Source: DATGKK01 sp035294725
GTDB taxonomy: Bacteria > Actinomycetota > Acidimicrobiia > Acidimicrobiales > Bog-793
Direction: 5' to 3'
NCBI GenBank assembly: GCA_035294725.1
Contig: DATGKK010000130.1
Location: 1-21,033, forward strand
Length of the DNA: 21,033 nt
Shown: positions 1 through 7,584 of the stretch, one piece after another
Position numbering within the stretch: the first letter of the stretch is position 1
Layout of the letters: the number at the start of each line of letters is the position of its first letter
The notes under the pieces: model-generated
The model's input: only the letters and a program-made list of their open reading frames with translations
What the model was told of the DNA's origin: nothing
Databases searched by the model: none
Translations under genes and position numbers: made by a program

Positions 1-42
1 AGCCTGAGCACGGTAACCACCGTCCCACCCCCGAGGCAGGCT
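1..42 (-). terminator. Possible terminator after the catabolic operon
   Basis: Two nested inverted repeats lie 20-60 bases past the stop codon of the fusion dehydrogenase gene. The outer arms are AGCCTG (1-6) and CAGGCT (37-42). The inner pair is ACGGT (10-14) and ACCGT (19-23) around a 4-base loop. There is no clear U-tract on the minus strand, so this is only a candidate end of the operon. The remaining bases 43-62 show nothing recognisable. Confidence 0.3.
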
Positions 43-62
43 GACCCACTCCGTCTCCCGTA

Positions 63-2204
63 TCAGAGCGCGGCGCTCAGGATTTGCTGGATGTCGGCAG
101 CGCTCGGTGGGCGCGGCGTGTTGGCCATCACGGGGTCCGCCAGAGCGTCCTCCGCTATCGCCGGCAGATCCTCCACCGTGATTGAGAAGTCCTGGAGGCT
201 GGACGGCATCGACACGTCGTTCAACAATTGCTCAGCCGCCGCGATCGCAGCCCCGGCGTTGCGGGCGACCGAGCCGGAAGATGAGTGCACGGCCAGAGGT
301 TCCGCCAGCTTGGCCAGTCGGCCCATGCAAGCCGGCTCATTGAAGCGCAGGCACTCAGCCAAGACGAGCGACAGCGCGACGCCGTGAGGAACATCGTGGC
401 GCCCACCGAGCGGGTGGCCGATGCCGTGAATGATGCCGAGCCCTGTAGTCCTCATGGCTTGGCCCGCCATGTGGGCGGCGAGAAGGAGGTTGGACCGCGC
501 CTCGAGGTCACGACCGTCTCGCACAGCCCGCCGGAGGTAGCGCGACACGAGCCGCACCACGTGCAGATCAAGGCCGTCGGCCCAGGGATTCGCCCGTATC
601 GAGAGGTAGGACTCCAGCGCGTGCGTGAGGCAATCCACCCCTGAAGCGGCTGTCGGCCCTGGAGGTAGGGTCAGGGTGAGCTCTGGATCGAGGATGACAC
701 TCCTGGCCAAGCAGGTGGGGCTCCCGACGTAGAACTTGCGGTGCGTGTCGGGATCCGTGACCACCCCGAAGTCATTGCACTCCGCTCCCGTGCCCGAGGT
801 GGTCGGTACCGCCACAATAGGCAGTGCTGACACGAAGTTCTCAGACCAGGTCAGGTCACGCCCTGACCGACGGTTCGTGGCAGCCAGTGCGATGCCCTTG
901 GCCGCGTCAAGCGCCGATCCCCCGCCGAGCGCCAGCAGAACGATATCCGGCCCCAGGTCGCATGCCATCCGGCTTCCCGCTTCGAGGTCGTGAGTGGTCG
1001 GATTCGGATGGACCTCGGCGAACACCGCGGTGGCCAGACCCGCGTGTGCCAGGAGGTCAGTAACGGACTGCAACATGCGGCTGCCGCGCAATCCCGTGTC
1101 AGTCACGACCAGCACCCTCTCGTAGCCGAATCTGCGTACGAGCGCGGGCAACTCGCTGATCGCCCCTACCGCGAACTTGGCGGGTGGAAAGGGACCGAGG
1201 TCGACACGGACATCGGTCAGCCTCCGAGACGATGCCGGAGTGCTCTGCTCCTCCTGGTCCGACTTCCACACGGGTGTCACGGCCCTGGCACGAGTGTCAC
1301 CCGGTTCCGCAGGCATCCGCAGCTCAATGCCGGCGATCTGCTCGTACAGCTTCACGGGGCTCATCTCGCCTGCCAGGTCGCCAAAGCTGGCCCGGGCCCG
1401 CTGGTAGATCTGTCCGACGAGGGCGCTGAGTTCGACCGGTACCTGCACTTCTCGGGCCAAGTCCAGAGCCAGAGCGAGGTCCTTGCATGCGAGCGCAAGG
1501 ACGAAGCCCTCGTCATAGTCGCCGTCGTGCAGCAGCGACAGCACATCTTTCTGCAGCAAGACGCTGTTGGCAGGGCTCGCCACCAGCGATCGATGCAGGA
1601 CGGGCAGATCTACACCAGCTCGGACGCCCACGGTCAGCACCTCGGCGATGCCGACCAGCTGCGTAAACCACAGCAGGTTGATCATCAGCTTCGTGACGTA
1701 GCCCGCACCTGGACCGCCCACATGCAGCACCTGATCGGGATCACCCATGATGTTGAGGAGCGGTCGGACCTCAGCCAGATCAGCCGGATCTCCTCCCACG
1801 AATATCTGGAGAGTCCCGGCAGCCGCCCCCTTCGACATGCCACTTACGGGCGCGTCCAACACCCTGATTCCCCGGGACCCGATTCGACCGCGTACTCGCT
1901 CAGCGACGGCCGGCACCGAGGTCGACATGTCGACCCACAACGAACGCTCCGGCATTGCTGCCAACACGCCGCCAGGATCCAGCATGACGCTCTCAACGAC
2001 TCCGGGTGTAGGGAGCATGGTGATAACGACGTCGGCTTGACGAACGGCCTCAGCCGCGCTGTCCGCCAGTCGCGCACCATGGGACACGGCCGGTACCGCC
2101 GCGTTGCGATTCAGGTCGTAGACGGTGAGATCAACGCCGGCCTGCGCCAAATTTCGACTCATCGGTCCGCCCATATGTCCCAGCCCGATGAACGCGACTC
2201 GCAT
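63..2204 (-). CDS. Fusion of beta-hydroxyacid dehydrogenase and iron-containing alcohol dehydrogenase
   Basis: This single 713-residue frame joins two oxidoreductases. Residues 1-295 form a 3-hydroxyisobutyrate/6-phosphogluconate dehydrogenase-like enzyme. It has the Rossmann motif G7-x-G9-x-M-G12, the substrate loop near residues 117-130 (DAPVSG) and catalytic Lys172. Asn176 is kept, but the first Asn of the usual KxxNN is Ile175. Residues 296-330 look like a linker. Residues 331-713 form a group III iron-dependent alcohol dehydrogenase with GGGSALDAAK (427-436) and predicted metal ligands Asp524, His528, His593 and His607, with His597 nearby. Each half is close to full family length and keeps its catalytic residues, so both are probably active. 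The ATG at 2204 has AGGAGG five bases upstream. The gene lies 39 bases after the aldehyde dehydrogenase gene and is last in the operon. Likely role: NAD(P)-linked oxidation or reduction of a hydroxy acid and of an alcohol/aldehyde in one pathway. The substrate cannot be read from sequence. Confidence 0.88.
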   Translation of the reverse strand: MRVAFIGLGHMGGPMSRNLAQAGVDLTVYDLNRNAAVPAVSHGARLADSAAEAVRQADVVITMLPTPGVVESVMLDPGGVLAAMPERSLWVDMSTSVPAVAERVRGRIGSRGIRVLDAPVSGMSKGAAAGTLQIFVGGDPADLAEVRPLLNIMGDPDQVLHVGGPGAGYVTKLMINLLWFTQLVGIAEVLTVGVRAGVDLPVLHRSLVASPANSVLLQKDVLSLLHDGDYDEGFVLALACKDLALALDLAREVQVPVELSALVGQIYQRARASFGDLAGEMSPVKLYEQIAGIELRMPAEPGDTRARAVTPVWKSDQEEQSTPASSRRLTDVRVDLGPFPPAKFAVGAISELPALVRRFGYERVLVVTDTGLRGSRMLQSVTDLLAHAGLATAVFAEVHPNPTTHDLEAGSRMACDLGPDIVLLALGGGSALDAAKGIALAATNRRSGRDLTWSENFVSALPIVAVPTTSGTGAECNDFGVVTDPDTHRKFYVGSPTCLARSVILDPELTLTLPPGPTAASGVDCLTHALESYLSIRANPWADGLDLHVVRLVSRYLRRAVRDGRDLEARSNLLLAAHMAGQAMRTTGLGIIHGIGHPLGGRHDVPHGVALSLVLAECLRFNEPACMGRLAKLAEPLAVHSSSGSVARNAGAAIAAAEQLLNDVSMPSSLQDFSITVEDLPAIAEDALADPVMANTPRPPSAADIQQILSAAL

Positions 2205-2243
2205 GGAACCTCCTACGTGACGGAGCCTACAGACGTCTTGATC

Positions 2244-3668
2244 TCAGCTCAGGCTGATCCAGGTGGTCTTGAGAGCTGTGAACGCGTCAATCGCATGAAG
2301 CGACTTGTCCCGCCCAAAGCCAGAGTCTTTGAATCCGCCGAATGGCGTGATGACGTCACTGGCATCGAAGGTGTTCACCCAGACCGTGCCGGCCCGCAGC
2401 TCCCGAGCGACCACGTGTGCGGTCCTGAGATCACTGGTCCAAACGCTGGCAGCCAACCCATACCGCGTCCCGTTAGCGATGGCCACGGCGTGATCGGTGT
2501 CATCGGCAGCGACGTGAACCAGTACCGGGCCGAAGATCTCCTCCTGGGCGACCCGTGCGCTTGGTTTGACGCCGTCGATGATGGTCGGCAACACGTAAAG
2601 GCTCGATCCCCCTTCTTCGATAGCACCACTGCGAGGATCAAGCGGCGAGAGGAAACGCCCACCCTCCTCAGCCGCCAACTTCAAGTATCCGCAGACTCGC
2701 TCGTGCTGCCGACGATTTACCAGCGGGCCCATCTGTGTCAAAGGGTCAAGAGGGTCGCCGACTACTAGCCGGCTCGCACGCTCGGCGACGAGGGTGAGCA
2801 ACTTCTCGCGCACTTCGGGTACGGTCACGAGAATGGAGCCGGCATTGCAGGTTTGCCCTGCGTTGTAGCAGATGCCCCACACGACTGCCTCTGCCGCTAC
2901 GTCGAGGTCCGCAACGTCCGCGAGCACGATCTGCGGAGACTTGCCACCGAGCTCGAGGCTGACCTCCTTGCCGTTCGACTCGGCTGCGTAACCTAGGAAT
3001 CTGCGGCCCACCTCAGGAGAGCCGGTGAACGCAATCCTGGCTACCAGTTGGTGACGACCGAGCGCCGCCCCTGCTACGGGGCCCTGTCCCGGCACGACAT
3101 TGAACACCCCGTCAGGAATACCCGCCTCACTGGCTAGGCGCGCTAGGAGCAATGCCGACAATGAAGCTTCCTCGGATGGCTTCAGGACTACGCTGTTGCC
3201 GGCCGCCAACGCCGGAGCGATCTTCCAGCTGCCGATGATCAGCGGGTAGTTCCACGGCACGACAGCACCTACCACTCCAAGTGGCTCCCGGGTCACCATG
3301 GCTAGAGCCGACCGGGCTGTGGGAGCGACCTCGCCGTACAGCTTGTCGATCGCCTCTGCGTACCACTCGATCGTCCGCGCCGCACCCGGGACGTCGACGG
3401 CGAGGGCGTCACCAATCGGCTTACCGACGTCGAGGCTCTCCAACAGGGCGAGTTCCTCCAGTCTCTCTCTCACAAGCTGGGAGAAGCGCAGGAGCGTGGC
3501 CTTCCGATCCCTGGGATGAGCCCGCGACCACCTGCCCTGCTCGAACGCCTGGTATGCGGCGCGCACGGCCCGGTCGACATCGGCCTCTGCACAGGCCGCC
3601 ACCTCGGCAAGCACACGACCATCCATGGGAGCGACTGCCGCGAATCGCTCGCCAGAGAGGGCGGGCAC
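2244..3668 (-). CDS. NAD(P)-dependent aldehyde dehydrogenase
   Basis: A 474-residue member of the ALDH superfamily, oxidising an aldehyde to an acid in the cytoplasm. Visible landmarks are the oxyanion Asn140 in the PWN motif, Lys163 of the cofactor site (VLKPSE), the GS pair at about 216-217 in FTGSPEVG, the general base Glu239 in LELGGKSP, and the nucleophile Cys274 in NAGQTC. All key residues are present. The first usable start is a GTG at 3668 with GGTGAG just upstream. However, the frame stays open to 3761, and the upstream translation (DEWAARAANLNLEASAFISG at its core) looks like the usual ALDH N-terminus. The product may therefore be about 25 residues longer, through an unusual start or a small frameshift. 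It lies 99 bases after the enolase-family gene. The overall fold resembles betaine- or semialdehyde-type ALDHs; the true substrate is unknown. Confidence 0.9.
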   Translation of the reverse strand: MPALSGERFAAVAPMDGRVLAEVAACAEADVDRAVRAAYQAFEQGRWSRAHPRDRKATLLRFSQLVRERLEELALLESLDVGKPIGDALAVDVPGAARTIEWYAEAIDKLYGEVAPTARSALAMVTREPLGVVGAVVPWNYPLIIGSWKIAPALAAGNSVVLKPSEEASLSALLLARLASEAGIPDGVFNVVPGQGPVAGAALGRHQLVARIAFTGSPEVGRRFLGYAAESNGKEVSLELGGKSPQIVLADVADLDVAAEAVVWGICYNAGQTCNAGSILVTVPEVREKLLTLVAERASRLVVGDPLDPLTQMGPLVNRRQHERVCGYLKLAAEEGGRFLSPLDPRSGAIEEGGSSLYVLPTIIDGVKPSARVAQEEIFGPVLVHVAADDTDHAVAIANGTRYGLAASVWTSDLRTAHVVARELRAGTVWVNTFDASDVITPFGGFKDSGFGRDKSLHAIDAFTALKTTWISLS

Positions 3669-3767
3669 AAACTCACCAGAGATGAAGGCACTGGCCTCCA
3701 GGTTGAGATTCGCGGCCCGGGCCGCCCATTCATCGCGGGTAAGTGAGCTCGTGGAAGAACCTCACTT

Positions 3768-4871
3768 TCAAGCCAGCGCCGTCAGACGGTCGGTGTCGAT
3801 CTCGAATCCCAGCCCGGGCCCCTGTGGCACGCGAAGGATGCCATCCTGGCCAACGGTCACCGGTTCCGACAGCATGAAGTCGCGTCGCTCCTCGGTCCAT
3901 ACCGGCGGATCGATCGGGAACTCCAGGAAGGGTCCGCCACCAACGCCCGCCGTGACGTGCAGGTTGGCGAGCAGACCGATCCCGTTGGTCCACGTATGGG
4001 GAGTGAACGAACGATTGCGAGCGAGAGCCAATTCTGCGAGCGTACGTGTGCGTAGCATTCCAACGGACAGGACAACGTCGGGCTGGTAGACGTCGAGCAC
4101 ATCGGCCATTACAAGGTCGACCAGCTCGGAGAAGGTCCTCACCATCTCTCCCCCGGCTACCCGCATACCGGTGGCGTCCCTGACCGCGCGCAGTCCAGTC
4201 ACATCGTCGAGCGGGAGTGGCTCCTCCAGCCAGAAGACCCGGGCTTCGGCCAGGGCAGTCGCCAACCGCCTGACCTCTACCGGATCGAGGGAGCTTCGCA
4301 CGTCGCCGGCCATACGCCAGGATTGGTTCAGATCGACCATCAACTCCATGTCGTCACCGACAGCCTCGCGAACCGAGTGGACGATTGCGACACCGGCATC
4401 GATGTCAGAAGCTGAGATGCGAATCTTCGCCGCCTTGAAGCCGCGCTCCTTGAGCTCGAGTATCGACTCCACGCGGGCCGACCGAGGCAAGAGTCGTCCC
4501 GTCGACGCGTACACTGGCAGGCCGTCAAGGGCTCCACCGAACAAATGGGCAACCGGGACTCCAAGAGCCTTCCCAATCACATCCCATATCGCCGCCTCAA
4601 GCGGCCAGTAGCGGCCCGCATGGAAGGAGACCGTCTCCAGCGCTCTCACATGGCGAGCTATGGCGAAGGGGTCCTGGCCGAGAAAAAGCTCCGTGAACGG
4701 CTCAAGACCGTCCATTGTGTCACCTGACCCGTATCCGACGATCCCTTCGTCGGTACTGACCTTGACGATGGTTGCTGTGAAGCTGGTGCGCGGCACCGGA
4801 TCCCACGCCGCATCGAAGGGCGGATCCAGCGGCAGGCAGGCCCTGATCAGCGCGATGTCGGTGATCTTCAC
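3768..4871 (-). CDS. Enolase-superfamily dehydratase, mandelate racemase/muconate lactonizing type
   Basis: A 367-residue enzyme of the mandelate racemase subgroup of the enolase superfamily, which abstracts the alpha-proton of a carboxylate with Mg2+; many members dehydrate sugar acids. Predicted metal ligands are Asp180, Glu216 and Glu242. The His-Asp dyad is His292 (in PHTW) with Asp265 (in QPDV), and Glu317 closes the site. The second-strand catalytic motif reads Lys149-Ile-Arg151, that is K-x-R instead of the usual K-x-K, which may change stereochemistry or reaction type. The GTG start at 4871 overlaps the stop of the Fae-like gene by four bases (GTGA), so the two are translationally coupled. 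The protein is full length for the family. In context it probably converts a hydroxy- or sugar acid to a 2-keto-3-deoxy acid for the dehydrogenases encoded downstream. The substrate is not deducible. Confidence 0.87.
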   Translation of the reverse strand: MKITDIALIRACLPLDPPFDAAWDPVPRTSFTATIVKVSTDEGIVGYGSGDTMDGLEPFTELFLGQDPFAIARHVRALETVSFHAGRYWPLEAAIWDVIGKALGVPVAHLFGGALDGLPVYASTGRLLPRSARVESILELKERGFKAAKIRISASDIDAGVAIVHSVREAVGDDMELMVDLNQSWRMAGDVRSSLDPVEVRRLATALAEARVFWLEEPLPLDDVTGLRAVRDATGMRVAGGEMVRTFSELVDLVMADVLDVYQPDVVLSVGMLRTRTLAELALARNRSFTPHTWTNGIGLLANLHVTAGVGGGPFLEFPIDPPVWTEERRDFMLSEPVTVGQDGILRVPQGPGLGFEIDTDRLTALA

Positions 4872-5386
4872 TTTCGGTCCACATTTCGGGAGTCGAAGAA
4901 CGGATTGTGGGGGTACTCCCTCACGGCCATGACCTCGTCAAGTCCAGGCCCACCGGAGGCTCCGTTGGCCACGGCACCGCGCGCCGCCACCCTGTTGTTG
5001 ACGAACACTGCCTCATCGTCGGAGGCCGCCGGACTCACCCAGACCGCAGCAATAAGTACGAGCTGGTCGAGCTCACCGGCAGGAAGCAGGCCGTCGGCGA
5101 CCGCATCGGCCACACCAGCGGCTACACCGGCTTGGGCCGCTCCCCACGTGAGGTTGCCATGACGTTCACTCCCGATGGGAGCCTTGTTGACGAACAGGGT
5201 GAGCGGTTTGACCGCGACTCCTGGGGCAAGAACGGCTACGAATGGCGTATGCCCCACACTCGGGCTGGCGAGGGCCGACACCCACGCCACCCCAGCCGGA
5301 CCGAGGCGATCGCCCAGCACCGTGTTCACGTGTGCGGCGTTCTCTCCCACGCCAACGAAGGCTTCCCCGATCTGCAGCCCTTCCAT
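4868..5386 (-). CDS. Formaldehyde-activating enzyme (Fae) family protein
   Basis: A 172-residue protein with end-to-end resemblance to Fae, which condenses formaldehyde with tetrahydromethanopterin in methylotrophs and methanogens. Recognisable blocks are IGEAFVGVGENAAHVN (6-21), HTPFVAVLAP (46-55), KPLTLFVNK (60-68), WGAAQAGVAAGVADAVADG (81-99) and the terminal HNPF. The catalytic His is kept (His19), as is Lys68. The Asp that follows the His by two positions in Fae is Asn here (Asn21). No other tetrahydromethanopterin pathway gene is in the window. This could be a true Fae or a diverged paralogue that handles another aldehyde or pterin. It is the first gene of the operon, about 25 bases after the predicted transcription start, with a weak GGGG ribosome site before the ATG at 5386. 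Family membership is strong; the reaction is uncertain. Confidence 0.8.
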   Translation of the reverse strand: MEGLQIGEAFVGVGENAAHVNTVLGDRLGPAGVAWVSALASPSVGHTPFVAVLAPGVAVKPLTLFVNKAPIGSERHGNLTWGAAQAGVAAGVADAVADGLLPAGELDQLVLIAAVWVSPAASDDEAVFVNNRVAARGAVANGASGGPGLDEVMAVREYPHNPFFDSRNVDRK

Positions 5387-5417
5387 TTACCCCGTCGCTC
5401 GTCTCAACCTGGCGCTC

Positions 5418-5446
5418 ACCCTAAGCCGCACGTCGGAGAGTGTCAA
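5418..5446 (-). promoter_or_regulatory. Sigma-70-type promoter of the Fae-like operon
   Basis: On the minus strand a consensus -35 TTGACA (5446-5441) is followed after exactly 17 bases by a -10 TAGGGT (5423-5418). Transcription would start near 5411, about 25 bases before the ATG at 5386. This is the best-looking promoter in the window. The -35 lies between short arms AGTG (5439-5442) and CACT (5454-5457), and farther upstream AGTTG-type units repeat about every seven bases. Either could be a repressor or activator site, but neither is conclusive. The rest of 5447-5598 shows no gene. Confidence 0.7.
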
Positions 5447-5598
5447 TTCACAGCACTAACTGTTGTGCCAACTGCAACTCGCAACGAGGTGCGCCGAGCA
5501 CGACGTCCCTTGCAGACTCCTACCGCTCGGTGCAGTCGGATCGTGAGCGTGTGCCAGCGGTGATCCAGTGAGAGTAAGCCAGACGCCGCCGCTGCAAG

Positions 5599-6945
5599 CT
5601 ATGAAGCAGGCAGGCTCGCCAGCGCGTAGACGCCGTCCCGGCTCGCTCGCACGGGAAGCGTCGCCCTCCTGCCGGTCGTCGCCTGGTAGGCGAGGAGATG
5701 GCCCCCGAGCCCCTCGTACAACAGCCAGGAGCCCCGGAGGGACCAGGTCGTCGGCGCGGACAGCGGCACCCCGCCACCCGGCACCGCAACCGCGCGTGCG
5801 GAGCGAGCGCCAAGCCCGATGAGGTAGAGCCGTCCGGGCCCCGCCGCAACGCCGGGGAGGGCTGCCTCGGCCGCCAGCATCCCGTCGCCTGGAGCGACGA
5901 CGCCGACTCCCCCGAAGGATCCCTGGGGCTCCCAGCCGAGGGAGCTCGGCGGGGCCGGGAAGCTCCGACGATGCCCGGTCGCGAGGTCGACGACGTGCAG
6001 GTCGCCACAGAGCCGGTGGGTCACCGGGCTCGCACCACGCCCCTCGTCCTTCGCCCACCGGCACTTTGTCGCGAAGGCGACGATCGTCGCGTCCGCACCG
6101 ACGTAGTCCGTGGTCGGTAAGGAGAGCTTCGCGAGCCGGGTGACGGTGCCGTCGCGTAGGAGCACGAGCGAGTGCGCCGACGCGAGCAAGAGCCCACCTG
6201 CCGTGCCCCTCAGCAGGGTCGTGCCGGGCGGCAGGAGGATCGGCGGGCCTGCTCGGCCGCTGCGCACGTTCACCAGCCGAGCGGTGGCACCGCTCGGCGC
6301 GAACGGGTGCGAGACAAGCACGACGTCGCCGCCCGGCCCGGGCACGAACCAGGCCGCCTGGCCGAGCAGCCGTGGCCGGGCGGCAAAGTCGCTTGGGAGG
6401 GCGAACACGCCCGGGTCGGACGCCTCGCCCTTGTAGACGAGCCACCCTCCGACGGCGACGAGCGGGGCCGGGAGGTCGCCCCCCGAGATCGGCGGCACGT
6501 GGCGAAGCGTGACCGACCCGCTCGCGAGGTCCACGACCGAGACGGTGTCGGGCGCGTCGCAGCAGGCGGTGCCCGGCCAGACGACGAGCGTGGTGCCAGA
6601 GCCGCGCAACGCGGCGCTTCCCGAGGTCGAGGTTGGCCGGTTCGCCCCGCGAGACGGAGCGGGCCCGTGCCGGAGCGACAGCGGCAGCACGATCGCCGCA
6701 ACGAGCGCAGCCGCGACGAGCGCCACCGCCGAGGCGCGCCGCACGCCGGTGCGGCGCGGGCTCCGGGCTTCCCCGCTGAGCCCTGAGAGCCGGCCTCGAT
6801 CAGGCTCCCGCTCGCTTGCCGGCCCCCGAGACGCCCGGCGACGTGCCAGCTCGAGCTGCGCTCTCGCGCGCTCCAGCACCGGGTCTCCCGGGTCGCCGAA
6901 GCTCCGCAGGTAGCCCGCCAGCTCAGGAAGTTCGTCGCTCTGCAC
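5599..6945 (-). CDS. Membrane-anchored partner (probable anti-sigma/sensor) of an ECF sigma factor
   Basis: A 448-residue protein. The cytoplasmic N-terminus (1-70) is charged and rich in Arg and Glu. One hydrophobic segment follows at about 71-91 (ASAVALVAAALVAAIVLPLS), then a large outside region of about 350 residues with repeated strand-like units such as SVVDLASGSV, HVVDLATGHR and LLAYQATTGR, suggesting a beta-propeller-like sensor. The GTG start at 6945 lies inside the last codons of the sigma gene, giving a 23-base overlap and so coupled synthesis. The layout fits an anti-sigma factor or membrane sensor. The N-terminus lacks the zinc HxxxCxxC motif of classic anti-sigma domains, so the role is inferred from position and topology. 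The open frame extends upstream to 7407, but that part overlaps the sigma gene and is not coding. Confidence 0.75.
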   Translation of the reverse strand: MQSDELPELAGYLRSFGDPGDPVLERARAQLELARRRASRGPASEREPDRGRLSGLSGEARSPRRTGVRRASAVALVAAALVAAIVLPLSLRHGPAPSRGANRPTSTSGSAALRGSGTTLVVWPGTACCDAPDTVSVVDLASGSVTLRHVPPISGGDLPAPLVAVGGWLVYKGEASDPGVFALPSDFAARPRLLGQAAWFVPGPGGDVVLVSHPFAPSGATARLVNVRSGRAGPPILLPPGTTLLRGTAGGLLLASAHSLVLLRDGTVTRLAKLSLPTTDYVGADATIVAFATKCRWAKDEGRGASPVTHRLCGDLHVVDLATGHRRSFPAPPSSLGWEPQGSFGGVGVVAPGDGMLAAEAALPGVAAGPGRLYLIGLGARSARAVAVPGGGVPLSAPTTWSLRGSWLLYEGLGGHLLAYQATTGRRATLPVRASRDGVYALASLPAS

Positions 6946-7480
6946 GGTCGGTGCTCCTCTCGTTGGCCAATGAAGCCCGCAGCTGCCGGCGGGCGCGGAA
7001 GTACCTCGATCGGACGGTGCCGACCGGGATGCCGAGGGCGAGCGCCGCCTCGTGGTACGACAGACCCGCTCCACCAAGGAGCAGGAGCAGCTCGCGCCGC
7101 TCGTCCGGTAGCTCGGCGAGCGCTCGCGCGACGAGGTCGCGCTCGACGACCGCATCCGCGATGTCGGGCTGAGGGGCGGCCACCACCGTTGCGGGAAGCC
7201 CGAGGTGGACGCGATGGCGCCGGCGCCCGTCCTCCCGGCAGAGATTGGTGGCGATCCCGTACAACCACGCCCTTGCCGAGCCCTTGTTGGGGTCGAAACG
7301 GTCGCGGCCCTCGAGCGCCCGGACGAACACCTCGCCGAGGAGGTCGTCGGCCGCCTGGATGCCGAGGCGGGAGGCGAGGTACCGCCAGATCTCGGCCGCA
7401 TGGGCATCGAAGGCGCCGTCGAGCCCCACCTCGCCGTCCCGGCGGCGGGCGGCCCCGTGGCTGCGCCGAGTCGACCTCAT
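6923..7480 (-). CDS. ECF-type RNA polymerase sigma factor
   Basis: A 185-residue group IV sigma factor. Region 2 spans about 24-88, with AADDLLGEVFVRAL and the core-binding/-10 helix ending WLYGIATNLCREDGRRR. Region 4 spans about 119-170, with the helix-turn-helix LSYHEAALALGIPVGTVRSR. Length and spacing are normal for the family. The frame is open up to 7687, but the ATG at 7480 gives the expected N-terminus and the upstream translation is low-complexity Arg/Pro sequence. It is followed at once by the overlapping membrane-protein gene, the usual sigma/anti-sigma pair. It probably directs a small stress or envelope regulon and perhaps its own operon. Confidence 0.88.
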   Translation of the reverse strand: MRSTRRSHGAARRRDGEVGLDGAFDAHAAEIWRYLASRLGIQAADDLLGEVFVRALEGRDRFDPNKGSARAWLYGIATNLCREDGRRRHRVHLGLPATVVAAPQPDIADAVVERDLVARALAELPDERRELLLLLGGAGLSYHEAALALGIPVGTVRSRYFRARRQLRASLANERSTDRAERRTS

Positions 7481-7516
7481 CGCCACATGATTGCGAACGG
7501 CATGGCGAAAGGTTCC
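7481..7516 (-). promoter_or_regulatory. Possible ECF-type promoter before the sigma gene
   Basis: The minus strand carries GGGAACC (core GGAACC at 7516-7511) about 30 bases before the ATG. It resembles the GGAAC -35 element of ECF promoters and would suggest autoregulation. A matching -10 is not clear: CGTT follows after only 11 bases and other matches are weak. The rest of 7481-7584 is GC-rich and holds the palindrome GGCGGCCGCC (7566-7575) just past the preceding stop codon. Confidence 0.25.
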
Positions 7517-7584
7517 CGCCGGGCGGTCGATCCGAGCTCGCGCACGGACCGGCACCGGGCGACCCGGCGGCCGCCTCGGGTTGG

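Noticed and set aside
990..2768. 592-residue open frame on the plus strand
   Set aside because: It runs antisense to the fusion dehydrogenase and ALDH genes. The product has no recognisable domain and consists of low-complexity Arg/Gln/His sequence, as expected of a shadow frame.
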